Shown: positions 47,601 to 59,226 of the stretch, piece after piece
How the letters are laid out: each line of letters starts with the position of its first letter
Numbering within the stretch: the stretch's first letter is position 1
Assembly (NCBI GenBank): GCA_016098155.1
Contig: JAAAJB010000064.1
Location: forward strand, 25,061 to 89,060
DNA: 64,000 bases
Direction: 5' to 3'
Origin: Actinomortierella ambigua
Lineage: Eukaryota; Mortierellomycota; Mortierellomycetes; Mortierellales; Mortierellaceae
Notes under the pieces: generated by a model
Seen by the model: only the letters and a program-made list of their open reading frames with translations
Database searches by the model: none
What the model was told of the DNA's origin: nothing
Made by a program: the position numbers and the translations under genes

Positions 47601-50600
47601 GCGGAGCCGGTCAGGCCAAGATGGACGAGAGGACGAGAAAGGATCAAAATCCATGATGCGACGCATGCGCTCAATGTCAATTTTGCCCAAGGTGTCGAGT
47701 TCTATTGATGTCTTGGCCTTTAAAAGGTCGCAAGAGCCGCCGGTGATGGTCGCCACAGGACGTGCAGTACCAGAACGTACACATCAGCCGCGTTCAACTT
47801 CCATCTCCAATATTGCATCCTTCAGCCCACGGTCAGCAACCTCTTCCACTGCGTCTAGCCACTCGGATCACCCCTCTCGTCCAAGCTCACCACCGCGCAG
47901 CCCTGGGACATCAATGAGCTTCCACGAAGCGCTGGCTATGGGACCAAAGCCCTCGATGCTTTCTCGAATCTCTCAACTGAACCTGAGCTCCAAGAAGCTA
48001 CCTGAGCTGCCTCGGTCTGTCGACGACATTCCAGATTTCCCTACATACCCTCCGAAGGAGGCGGACAAAATTGACAGCGTACCGAGCGCGCCAACAAGCC
48101 CTGGTCAACCCGGTGCATCGTCCCCTGATAGCCCGCGTCGTACCAATCGGCGTCGTATGACAATAACAGGAATCTTTGCGCGCGATTCCAACGGTGATAC
48201 ACCTTCGGGGCTCGCCAATCTTAAGACGCTCTTGGGATCCAGCAAAACGGGTAACCGGTCCAAAAGCCACCTGCCCCTTGGACATGATCTGCCACCACTT
48301 TCGCCAGGAAGTCCAAAGGGCGCCAGCTTGGAAGGTACGGGAAAGCCTCAGCGGTCATCCACTACGTCGTCCGTTTCTTCTGTGTCGACATCATCGGGAC
48401 ACTCGAGGCATGGCAGCCTTTCAAAATGGATCGAGAAACGCTCTTCTGCCAACGACGTGCACCATACCGTCTTCATCGCGTCGACTGAGGAACCCGTGCC
48501 GCCCCTCTCCAAGGGGGCAGCATCTTCTCTGCCGATGCAAGAACCATTCAGCGTCTCATCCCCCTTACCTCGACTTTCCAGCCCATTGAGCCCATCCGTT
48601 GGCATGTCTGGCAGTCATCCAATCCATGATTCGAGCCAGCACACCACACCACCGTCCTCGCCGCCCTCTATGGCTCGCCGACGCAAGAAGAGCTCCATTC
48701 TTTCGGCCTCAACTGTCGGATCCTCGCCGAAATCTGTGCTGAAGCATGCTGGATCGTCTCCGCTTCTGACCACGCCTCCATACGCGGGATCGACTCTTCA
48801 TCAGCTGGTAGCTCCGACCAAAGTCAGCGACGCAGATATCGGTCCGCAGCTATTGCTCCCCAGCGACTCATCGGATCTTGTGTCACCTACACCTCGATCT
48901 GCCAGGATCCACACTACACTTCATTCTGCTGCATCATTGCAAAAGATTCCGCCAACCGATGCCCTGGGAATTATAGCACCAAGGAATTTGAGCCATCGAA
49001 GCCGTTCTCCGTTCGAAAAGACGGATCATTCACCTTTACCACCAGAATCGCCGACTGAAGCGTTTGTGATGCTGGATTCTGATGTACGTCCAGTGTATGG
49101 AGGAACGCCTCGCATGGGCCACGACTCGATGATCCACATGGAGGATTCGCGCCTCTCTCTCGAGCTTTTGTACGATGACGCTCGTCAGGATGCTTCGTCG
49201 CCTGTCATCGACGCTGGGACGCCTGGTCGGTCTCTAGTATCACGGGATGAGAACTCTCCATCACGACGTACACGGAAGAGCAGCATCGCCGAGGCCCTCC
49301 ATGTCGAGATGGGTTCGGGCCTTTCAGACCTGCGCTCCGACTGGGAGGCGCTCTGGCCATCGAGGCGCGCTCAGCAGGCGCCGGGAGCCAGACGAGCAGC
49401 AGCAACAACAACAACAACAGGAGGAGGAGGAAGAGGAGGAGTGCAAGAGACTGGTGATATGACAGGATTTGTTCATGTACAGGAATCCGAGTGCAAGTTG
49501 CCGCGGTCATTGAGCGCCAGTGACTATTCACAGAACCACCATTTTGCGCTGCTGGAGAGCAGCATTGACTATCACCACGACGACAAGGGCGTGATGGTCG
49601 AAAAGGACAGCTTGAATGACAACGCGACGGAAGCTGCTGTCTGCGAGGAATGCGACGACGAAACGATCCTTGTGACGCCACAGCGTTTGGATTTCAGTAG
49701 AATGAGTAGTAGAGGCGGCTCCAGCGAACCTCGTTCCGCTGGCTCTGACAAACATGGCAACGACAATGGCGATAATGACGATGACAACGGAGACGATGAC
49801 TACGATTTTGCCGCTACTGGAAATAGGCCCTCTCGCCCGACAGTGCTGTCACGAGCAATCATGCGGGCATCCACCCTTCCGCCGCCATCTTCGCCAACCA
49901 CGTCCTTGACTACATCATTCTCCTTTGTGTCCCAGCAAACACCCCCTCGGTCCAAGTCATCTACCTCTATCACCACGTCAGCCTCCACAGCGATGTCTGG
50001 TCGACCGTACCTACCAACACAGGCACCGTCTATTTTGACAGAGGAGCCTAGCGAGTTGGATGCCTCGTTTGTGGAGGAGCCATCTTCCGACGACAGGAAG
50101 GATGATGAGACGCGAGCAGTTCACCCTGGACGGCACCACCAACGCCACCACCATACCTACCATCCCAATGCGGCCTCGAAGCACCCACAGCATCCCAAGG
50201 CCGATATGACGTTCATCCCACCGTCTTCAGCCGCGTACCTATCCCAGTTCAAACAAGGACCGCCCGACCAACTGACGCCGAACCAGGTGGTGCTCTTCAA
50301 CTTTATGCTGGATTTCCAGTCCAAGCTCTGGTTCACCTACCGGAAGGACATTGCTCGGATCGAGCCGTCGTTTTATACGTCGGATGCAGGATGGGGCTGC
50401 ATGATGCGGACAGGACAAAGTTTGCTGGCCCAAGGGTTCCTGCAGGCGCTGCTGGGCCGTCAGTGGCGAGCGACGATGCCACAGGCCGAATCGACAAAGT
50501 CGGTGTACAAGATGATCCTGTCGTGGTTTATGGACGAGCCGGAACGGCCGTACAGTATCCAGAATATCGCAAAGTGTGGCGTCGCGCTGGATAAACGTAT

Positions 50601-52176
50601 TGGCGAGTGGTTTGGACCGGCCACAGTGGCGCATGCCTTGTTGTAAGTTTTTGGACCCACTATTGAACCGTGATGTGTCTTTTTTTTCGGAGAGGGAAGA
50701 GAGGGGGGTATCAAAAGAATGGAGAAAGGTGCTAATTCGTATCCCTACTTTTTCATCATTGGCTAGGCGGCTCTCTCAAAAACATGTCGACTGCCCACTC
50801 GCCATCATGGTACCGATGGACGGACTTGTTCGTGCGTCCGAAGTGATTCAAGCTGCGCTTGGTTCAGGACCCACCTCGTCACCGGCCAGCACGACATCTA
50901 CCACCATGCAGAGCAACAATCGTAGTCAGGGAGGCAGTGAGAAGCAGGCTTCTTACTGTTCTTCATCATCTTCTTCTTCTTCATCATCATCATCATCATC
51001 TTCATCTTCATCGTCGTCGTCGTCATCTTCGGCACAACCGGCTTTGACAGCCGGATCGACAACAACGTGGAAGCCGGTGGTGGTTTTGATGCCGATGCGA
51101 TTCGGACTTCAAAAGCTCAAGGAACAGTATGTGGCCAACTTGAAACGACTGTTCCAGCTGCCACAGTTTTTGGGCATTGCAGGAGGACGGCCGGGTCGGT
51201 CGCTCTATTTTGTTGCGAACCAAGGAGACGAACTCTTTTATTTTGATCCGCATTTCGTCAAGGCGCGCGTTTCGGGGGATGAACTCAACACGTTCCCGAT
51301 CACTGTAAGTGGTTTGAGTGTGTGTGTGTGTGTGGGGGGGGGGGTATTTTTCTGTCTCGCATCTCACTATCCTTTTTGCGGTTCATCTCGATGCAAATAT
51401 CGCAGCATTTTTAAATCTTTCGCTGCTTGTGGACAGAAATAAGATATGAGGGCAGAAGAGGTTTTAACCAAGCACTAACTCTTTTACCGTTTTTTTGTCA
51501 CTTTTTTTTTGTGTGTGTCGTCGTTCCTTGTTGCAAACAGAGCTTCCACTGCACAGTTGTTCGATCGATGGAGATTCAGGAGATTGACCCATCCATGCTT
51601 TTGGGCTTTGTGATCACGTCCAAGGAGGACCTTGACGACTTGTGCGTCCGGTACGATGAGCTGATGGATCGAGCATTCACTTTGGTGACTTTTGTCCGGG
51701 ACACGCCTCCACCGTCGTCAGCGACATTGGCATCACCAACAGCAGCAGTTGCAACAACGCCAGCACCAGCACCAGCACCAGCACCGGCATCTGTATCAAC
51801 TTCGAATGTCAAAGCACATGGCGTATCATCACAGCAGCAACAGCACCAAGGACTACCACTGGAACAGCATCCTCGGCTGCCACCGCAGAGCCTGCCACTG
51901 ACTTCGTTCAGCGCTGACAGCGGCAATAGCAACAACAGCAGCAGCAGCAGCAACAACAACAACAACAACAGTAGCAGCAACAGCGGAGTTGTGCAAGACG
52001 GAAGATTCACTATTGGCAAGGCTTCCACCGCAGTGTCGTCGTCGTCGTCCTCATCGTCGTCGTCACGGCCTGTGGATCTGTACGAGTACCGGTATCCAAG
52101 TCACCATGGTGATCATGGGCATGATCAAGACACATTCTCTGTGCATAGCTTGGATTCTGAAGAGGATGAGGAATAA
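44616..52176 (+). CDS. ATG4: ATG4 cysteine protease, giant form with an N-terminal unknown protein fused in frame
   Basis: Autophagy protease that processes and delipidates ATG8. Exons 44616-46486, 46613-46731, 46835-50642, 50767-51304, 51541-52176 join in phase to 2323 residues; ATG4 is normally about 350-500. ATG4 proper starts around GYWLYNSRVVQYIARE and DDIWILGVRYAFN (exons 1-2). It is interrupted by about 1100 residues of charged, Ser/Pro-rich sequence, then resumes with FQSKLWFTYRKD, SDAGWGCMMRTGQSLLAQ (catalytic Cys1852), FGPATVAHALL, KPVVVLMPMRFG, LYFVANQGDELFYFDPH (Asp2093, His2095) and SFHCTVVRSMEI. A poly-Ser loop splits the protease again at 50955-51035. The N-terminal 620 residues are Gln-rich, then an unrecognised beta-rich domain. 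A shorter ATG4 could start at ATG 46452, and failure to splice at 46487 ends translation at once (TAG 46488-46490), giving a separate 624-residue protein. The protease call is firm; the fusion is not proven. Confidence 0.88.
44848..44955 (+). repeat. Poly-Gln CAA/CAG tract in the ATG4-locus first exon
   Basis: Mostly CAA/CAG codons in frame, encoding about 30 glutamines with few interruptions, in the N-terminal part of the long ATG4 model. Mixed CAA/CAG codons suggest that the amino-acid run, not only slippage, has been kept. Confidence 0.8.
46487..46612 (+). promoter_or_regulatory. Intron with immediate in-frame stop: possible splice switch
   Basis: 126-nt intron with donor GTAGGT and acceptor ACATTAG. 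Its first in-frame codon after ATG-GGG is TAG, so retention ends the protein after FFSKMG, while removal joins to YWLYNSRVVQYIARE, the start of ATG4 homology. This makes it a candidate regulated event; no RNA evidence is available. Confidence 0.5.
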
Positions 52177-53678
52177 AGAATAAAAGGGAGGTGGGGAGGA
52201 AGGAAGCGGAGGAAACGAGCAACAAGAGCTGTGTCGAGAAAAGAACCTATTTTTTTTTTCAGAACCTGTATATTTGCCCCTCCTGTGTACTAGGATCTTG
52301 GTTGCCCTGAAAAAAAAAAAAAAAGACGAGGCCCGTCTTCTAGTCATTCGGCCAAGATCAAAAAAAACATACCAAAGTCTCGCATGGTTGCTTTGGTCAA
52401 AGTGATACAGTGTTTCGATAGACTGCATATGGCCTAGCAACAAATCGAGGGCCACGAGAAGAAAAAGATCATTCTTAGCGAGGATTGCTGGAAAATATCC
52501 TCCTATGGCATTGAGGACACAAACCATGATGCAGGGCGGGTCGTATATCTAACAGGCTTGGAGCCGTCCTGCTTAAGAGCAGCGAGCATGGTATAGAAGA
52601 AATTCTTAGGTTGTTTGATACCCACGAAAATGAGAAGGTGGGAAATGCGAGGAGCCCCGAAAAAATCAGATCAGGAGGTCTTCTGCGTCGATCGAGGGGA
52701 ACACAGGGGCAGCACCACGCTGTGTGCCACAATCCAAGTACGCCCGCGTGTATATGTTTGCAGGCGCGTATTTCTGTGTGAGAGCGCAGCTACATATCCG
52801 CTTGGAATCAAGTCCTGGTAAGAAAGTAGGAATAGTCCTGCAGGGTCTATGTACTCTTGAGACACGCATGTCATGGTGATGGTCATGTACCCGTTTTAAA
52901 TGCATTGTGCGGGACAGAAGAAGGAGCTGAGAATATGAATGGAGAGAAAAATCATGGACAGAAGAGCGAGCATTCAAGTGGTAATGGTTGAAAGGGGACG
53001 AGGGGGGGGGGGAAACAGGAACATTATCTATGGCTGTATTGAAGAACACCATTGATGATGGAACTCGTGAGTCGTGAGACATGCTGGATGATGCTGAAGA
53101 TGGCGAAAAAGGATGAAAGCGTCCAAGGTAAAATATATAGGGATGGTTGCGAAATGCATGATTCAAAGAACTAGTCTCGCGTTGAGCCGCATGTATCCTG
53201 GTGGATCCAGTTGGGTGGATCGTGTGTCCATTTCCATATCATATCGCACTAAAGCAAAGCTTTGCGAGTGGACTGTTGACTTTGGGTTGAGGTAGACCGC
53301 GTTGCGAGATATAGACCATGCAGAATAGCAGTCTTTGAGGTTGCGGCGTGAGGGGAGGATAATTCGACGCTCCTGATGCCACGCAAGGTCACCGTCTGAA
53401 AGCAGCTGGCAGATAGGATCAAGAAAGACCTGCTTGTAAGATTGTGGACTATGATAGCAAGAACGGAACGATAGCCCGCAGCCTAGCCTTTAGTCCCTTT
53501 CCCCTTCCCCCGCCCTCCTTTTTGTATCTGGTTTGCTCCATGTCACCAATGTTTCTCTATGTATGCCTTTATTTTCATTTCCCCCCAGACTCCGTGGGCT
53601 CTCAGTAATCACATGGCGGATCATCTGTACTAGGATGTGAAAAATATGGCGTTTTTTCTCTGTAAAGAAAATAAATAA
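52177..53678. other. ATG4 3' flank and start of the segmental duplication
   Basis: Up to about 52540 this is single-copy ATG4 3' flank with poly-A/T runs. From 52541 it aligns with 60266 onward. A 166-codon minus-strand frame (52666-53166) is broken by indels in the second copy, so I do not take it as a gene. The last 100 bp are the 3' end of the small secreted-protein gene. Confidence 0.6.
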
Positions 53679-54059
53679 CTAGCATGGCTCTATCGTCGGG
53701 TTCAACTCGACAGACTCCCCATCAATGGGAACATCATCGTAGTTGAGAAAACGAGCGATGAGCGAGATTTCTTGCTTATAGTCAAGTGTCGACGCGCTAT
53801 CAAACTCGATAGGTGCGAGATCATGCCTATTCCCATCGCAGTTGACATCAACAATCTCTTCTTCCTCATCCTCATCACCCCTGGCGTTTAACAGTTCGAG
53901 CTTCTTGATGTCCTTGCCAATGACGCAGCTATACGACACGTCAAGAACAGGCAGACTCGAGCCTGCAAACTTGATGCATGCCTTGGTGATAGTCACATCA
54001 ATGGCCGCAATTGCCAACGATGGCAGAGCAAGCAGAACAAGTGTAGGAACGAAACGCAT
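53679..54059 (-). CDS. Small secreted protein 1 (126 residues), paired with pseudokinase D
   Basis: Single-exon gene. Signal peptide MRFVPTLVLLALPSLAIAA, then about 107 mature residues with four to five cysteines (KACI, YSCV, NCDGNRHD, terminal PC) and a central acidic run (DEDEEEE). Domain unknown; small and beta-rich in appearance. Its paralogue at 61392-61763 shares an almost identical signal peptide and the motifs DVTITKACI, SYSC, NCDGNRHD, SLIAR and PTI..C, but little else. It is divergent from gene D, with 1.7 kb between the starts. Extracellular destination is a good prediction. An effector, adhesion or recognition role is a guess based on the paralogue's divergence. Confidence 0.78.
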   Translation of the reverse strand: MRFVPTLVLLALPSLAIAAIDVTITKACIKFAGSSLPVLDVSYSCVIGKDIKKLELLNARGDEDEEEEIVDVNCDGNRHDLAPIEFDSASTLDYKQEISLIARFLNYDDVPIDGESVELNPTIEPC

Positions 54060-55770
54060 GGGCGAGAATCCCTGTGTGAATTTGTGGATGATATGTAGGC
54101 AATAGGAGACATGATGAGGGTCAGTATTGCGATTACCCTTTTCAAAAAAGAAGACTAATAGAAGAAAAAGATTTTGGCCTTGCGGTGTTACAAAGGCGAA
54201 GGAGAGCGTGCAATGGGCGAGGAAAAGTTGATGCAGTTAAAGGGATTTCAGTCGGGAAGCATTCCGGGGAGCTCTTTTCTTTTGGCTTTGGCACTCTTGC
54301 AAGCAATCTCGATGCTACCTACGTTGATGGTTCAGAGGTGTGCTGTCGCAGATGGAAGGTGCTGAATGGGGATAAGTTGTGTCTGCGTACATCGGCGCAC
54401 TCTTTTTATACGTCAATAATGTCGAAAGACGAAAGCGGGAGGATAGAGGGGGAAATCAAGGAACTTCTTTTTTCAAGGGGGTATTGAGGGCTAAAAACAG
54501 ACACAACATCAACGACACCAGACTAAAGGAACTCATCTCGCGACGAGCTAATGCAGTCTGGTGAAATTCGCGTCTACCTCCTTGTCCTTCCGGTGGCTCG
54601 GAGGACAGGGAGATCGTTGGCATATCCATGTAGCAGCGAAGCATTTCCTGAAATGTAAAAAAAGAAAAGAGAGGGAGGAGGGGAGCTTTGGCACGAATAC
54701 GTAGTTCAGGGATGGTGGAACTCTTGCTGCTGACAAAGAGTCAGCTAACAACGACTCTGCTCTAAGACCATGAGTATGTAGGCGTTGCATTGATGTCCGG
54801 AAACACGCCCCGTGATTGTTCGAAAATTCGGACGTTGAAACATTCCCCTTCCCCACCACCCTTGCTGAGAAGAAGAAGAGGAAGAAGAAGAAGAGCAAAG
54901 TTAAATGTAACCCAGAGCTCCAACTATATCAGCAAGCCCAATGCGCGTGTCATCATTTGTGAACCAATATTACCACGACCGACACCCCCAGGTAGAGGAG
55001 GAACGCGAACGAGCGCAAGGCAATGTGGTGGACCAAGGACTGCAATGCAGCTCGTCGAGGTAAAGTGTACAGGAAGGAGCAGTGCTACCAAGTCAAAGAG
55101 AGTGGAGAATCGGTATAGGGCTTGAAGCCAAAAGAGGTAGCCAGAAGAAGTAAACAGTAACCTGCTATGTAGCCTTCTTCGCTTTCGCCTCATGTTTACA
55201 TACGCGTTGCTCACTCACTTCACACGAGGGGGCTGTGATCAACCAAGGTTGTTTAAGCCATGCTCGCTCCAAGAAAGCTCACGCGAGCGAGTGCATAGAC
55301 TATAGAGGGAAAGAGTACTAGAATCATGACAGGGTCAGTTCGCTGTTGATGACAGCGTACCCAGGGACGTGAGAATGCCTGGGCAGTGGGAGAGCGTGAG
55401 TGTCGTATTCGCAGGACCTGTTGCATATTTGTTGGACAGGACATCGCAGGGACAGGTCGAGCGCCACGTTCAAGGTTGGGCATAGGCCTTCTTCTGCCCA
55501 TCCTTCTCCCTCTTTTCAACATCGAAGAGCACAAACACCAGACGTGAGCCGCCAGCAAAACACGCTGCCTCGCTGCGTAGTAGTCAAAGTATCTCCCAGC
55601 AATAGTACATAGATTTAGATGCTTGCTTGCCGCAGTGTAACCATACGGCGCTATCTGATCCGCAGTACCCATCAACCCGCACTACTGCGCCTCCACAAAC
55701 TCATTCCCACAAACTCATCAAGCACACTGCATCTCCCATTCCTCATTCTCCTCCATCCACTCTCGATTCA
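54060..55770. other. Divergent upstream region between secreted protein 1 and pseudokinase D
   Basis: 1.7 kb duplicated at 61839-63654. Open frames here (54185-54487, 54790-55125, 55253-55675) are truncated or frameshifted in the other copy, so they are not supported. The right end contains the pyrimidine-rich leader common to all kinase-Sel1 genes. It lacks the TGACGT-GCACTGCCAC element of genes A-C. Confidence 0.6.
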
Positions 55771-58700
55771 ATGAATTCAGGTCACTCTCAAGCCTCATTC
55801 ACGGTATGGTGAACACCAAAGGCCAACACAAGTATCGTCTGTCCGCACCCGTACGAATATTGAAACTCACCCATCCCTCCTCTCCCCTCTCCCCCACCTT
55901 ATGCTGACTCTTTGGCTCCAATCCAGCATCCTCTTCTCGACGTGAGAAACTCGCTAGCACCAGGCGACAATGGCTTAGTCTGGGAGGCCCATTGGAGAAA
56001 CCAACCATGTGCTGCCAAGCCAATTCGTCTTAGCCAGCGCGAGCTTGCCCAGCAGTCCATCCAGACCGAGATCGCGCTCCACCAGAAACTTCGCCATCGC
56101 CACATCATCCAGTTCTACCGAACACACAAGGAACACGGCTGTACCTATCTCCTCATGGAGCTGGCCGAGAATGAGAGCCTTCAACACGCCATTGACAACA
56201 ACCATCTCTCCATCGATGACTGGGCGACCAAAAGACGGCTCGCAAGTGAGATTGCTCAAGGTCTCGACTTTATCCATCAAGAAGGGATCCTCCATCGCAA
56301 CCTCAAGAGTTCCAAAGTGCTCCTCACCAAGCATATGGAGGTTAAGCTGTCATATTTTGGACCGGCGCAGGTCAAGCCTATGACTCCCGCACCGGCGAGA
56401 GGCATTCAGCCGAAGACGAGACTTGCAGAGACACTCCGATGGGTGGCCCCTGAGCTCCTGTTCACCAAGAACCCAGTACACACGGTCAAGTCGGATGTGT
56501 ATTCACTCGGCGTAGTGATGTGGGAGATGGCGGCCAACTGTACGCGGCCATTCAAAGACATGGCCAGCAATGCCGATGTCGCTCAGGCTGTCAGCAAAGG
56601 TGAGCGTGAGACCTTCCCAGAGGACACCCCATCCGAATATCGCTTGTTGGCAGAGCGATGCTGGCACCAGGAGCCAATCCATCGTCCGGACGTAAACGAG
56701 GTGATCCGGATCCATGTCGAACCCACCAAAGAGAGCAGCGACAGCGATGACAACGATGACGACTTTGTTGTCCTCGATCAGTCTGATTGGACAGTTGACC
56801 GCCTGGGGACTCACGGCGAACACGAAGGTGGTTCGAAAGCGGAGGTCACCTACAACGAGAAGGCCGACCAGAGTGTCGGTCGATTGCCATCAGCAGGCGA
56901 CGATGTGGTGGCACATATGTACATGGCAGCGAAGCAAGGAAGTGTCGAGGCACAACTGTTCCTCGGATGGATCTACGATCAGGGACACGGTGTCGAAAAG
57001 AGTGATAAGAATGCCTTCTGGTGGTATCGGCTGGCGGCGTCGCATGGGGCAGTAGTGGCACAGCTTCGTGTTGCCAAGATGTACGATCAAGGCCAAGGTG
57101 TCGATGCTAGCGAGGAGAAGGCTGCATCGTGGTATCAGCGAGCGGCGGATGGAGGCAGTGCATCGGCTCAATATCAGATTGGCTGCATGTATGCGGATGG
57201 TCGTGGTGTCACGCTGGACGAGAAGGAGGCATCAAGATGGTACCACCGAGCAGCTGATCAAGGGCAAAGCGACGCACAGTACACGCTTTGGCAATGGTAC
57301 TCTCTAGGTCGATGGGTGGAACAGAGCGATGAGAAGGCACTCAAGTGGCTCCGCATGGCAGCACAGCATGACAATGCAACAGCACAATATGATCTCGGAG
57401 TGATGTACTGGGATGGACAAGAGATTGGGAAGAACGATACCGAGGCGATCAAGTGGCTCACTCTGGCGGCAGAACAAGGCATTGTCCCTTCTCAAATTCG
57501 CCTTGGTTCGATGTACGACAAAGGGCAAGAGGTTGAGCAGAGCAAGGCTATAGCGTTCAAGTGGTTCACCAAGGCAGCAGAGCAAGGTGGTCAGGAAGTG
57601 CAGTTCAACATTGCCTGTTTGTACTATGGAGGACGCGACGTCGAACAGAGCTATGATGAAGCACTCAAATGGTTTACCAAGGCAGCAGAGCAAGGACACG
57701 TCGTTTCGCAAAAATACCTATGTTGGATGTACAAGAATGGGGTAGGAGCTGAGCAGAGCGCCTCCAACGCGGCCAAATGGTACACCAAGGCAGCCGAGCA
57801 AGGGGACACAGAATCACAACACGAGGTCGGCTGTATGTTCAAAGAGGGACGAGGAGTTGAGCAGAGCAACGACCGGGCATTCAAGTGGTTCACCTTGGCG
57901 GCACAACAAGGATGGTCCGATTCGCAAGACTACCTAGGTTGGATGTACCAGAATGGAGAAGGAACTGAGCACAGCATGCAGGATGCAGTGAAGTGGTACA
58001 CAATGGCCGCTGAGAGACGGCATCCCCTCGCACGATACACCCTTGGACTGATGTTCCAGCAAGGGCATGGGGTCGATCAGAATGATGTCGAGGCAGTCAA
58101 GTGGTTCACTAAAGCAGCAAAGGCAGGGGTTCAGGCAGCGCTATTCGAACTTGGTTGGATGTATGAAGAAGGGCGCGGGGTCGAACAGAGTCATGAAGAG
58201 GCGATCAGGTGCTATGTCAAGGCGTCTGGGCAAGGAATATCGCCAGTGCAGTACGGCTCTAGATGGACAGGAGAGCAATGTCGACGAATCCAGCTGAGCG
58301 ATATCGAGATGTTCAAGTGGTTCACGAAGGCTGCAGCACATGGCATCCAGGAAGCGCAATTCGGTCTTGGCTTTTTGTACAAGGAAGGACGCGGCACTGA
58401 GCAGAGTGACGACGAGGCTGTCAAGTGGCTCACCGCGGCAGCCGAGCAGGGGATCTCGTACAAGTACGATCGGAATCCCGAGACAGTCCAATGGTTCACC
58501 AAGGCAGCAGAGCAAGGGGTCAGGGCTGCTCAATTCTACGTTGGCTCGATGCATGAGAATGGTGATGGTGTTGAAGAGAGCAAGGTCGAAGCACTCAAGT
58601 GGTACACCATGGCAGCAGAGCAAGGCCATGTCGGGGCACAAAAGGCTCTTGGATTGATGTATATGAGTGGACAAGGAGTCAAGCGGGACTGTGTTGAGGC

Positions 58701-59226
58701 GTTCAAGTGGTTGACCAAAGCAGCCGAGCAAGGGAACGCGGAGGCACAATACGGCGTTGGAAGGCTGTACGATCTAGGCAAAGGAGTTGAACAGAGCGAT
58801 CAGTTGGCATTCCTATGGTATAGTCGGAGCGCTGACCAGCATCACCTACCAGCGCTACTCAACCTCGGCTCGATGTATGAGCTTGGTCTCTCGGTGGATC
58901 CTGACAGTGATGAGGCTCTTCGTTTGTTTCGGGAGGCAAATGAAGGCAGTGTGCCAGATGCATTCTCTCACATCGCATGGCTGACTAGTTCTTACTACCG
59001 CAGCCGCCGAGCAGACACCGATCTCTCCGATGTTGTCTTATTGTACAAGCAGGGGGCCTTCAGAGGACATGTGGCGGTGCAATACAGCCTTGGTCGAATG
59101 TATGAAAGAGGCCTCGGAGTGGTGAAGAGTGTTGAGGAGGCAATAGTATGGCACAGCAAGGCTGCTGAACAGGGCCATGAGGAAGCGGAAGCTCGACTAG
59201 GGTTCCTTCGAGAGCACGAGAAATAA
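55771..59226 (+). CDS. Gene D: pseudokinase-Sel1 protein
   Basis: Same architecture as genes A-C: exon 1 55771-55803 (MNSGHSQASFT), exon 2 55927-59226, 1110 residues, about 20 Sel1 repeats, no internal stop. The kinase fold is kept but its chemistry is lost: the glycine loop GSGGYGSVY is APGDNGLVW, HRD is HRN (Asn136), the metal-binding Asn is Lys141 (SAN to SSK), DFG is YFG (Tyr154), and the activation-loop GTLRW is ETLRW. Only the CAxK lysine (Lys42) remains. The ancestral acceptor before GCTCC has become TTGG, so I use the next AG (55925-55926), dropping four residues. An open 1110-codon frame argues for a maintained scaffold or decoy and against a dead gene. It could instead be a very recent pseudogene. 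Confidence 0.85.

Noticed and set aside
52666..53166. 166-codon minus-strand open frame in duplication copy 1
   Set aside because: The corresponding frame in copy 2 (60682-60966 and 60510-60731) is broken by indels and has no domain, so there is no selection to keep it open.
54790..55125. 111-codon plus-strand frame with Arg-rich stretch, similar to 62724-62945
   Set aside because: The Arg run comes from an AAGAAG tract; the two copies end at different places and differ by frame-disrupting changes, so it is duplicated non-coding DNA.
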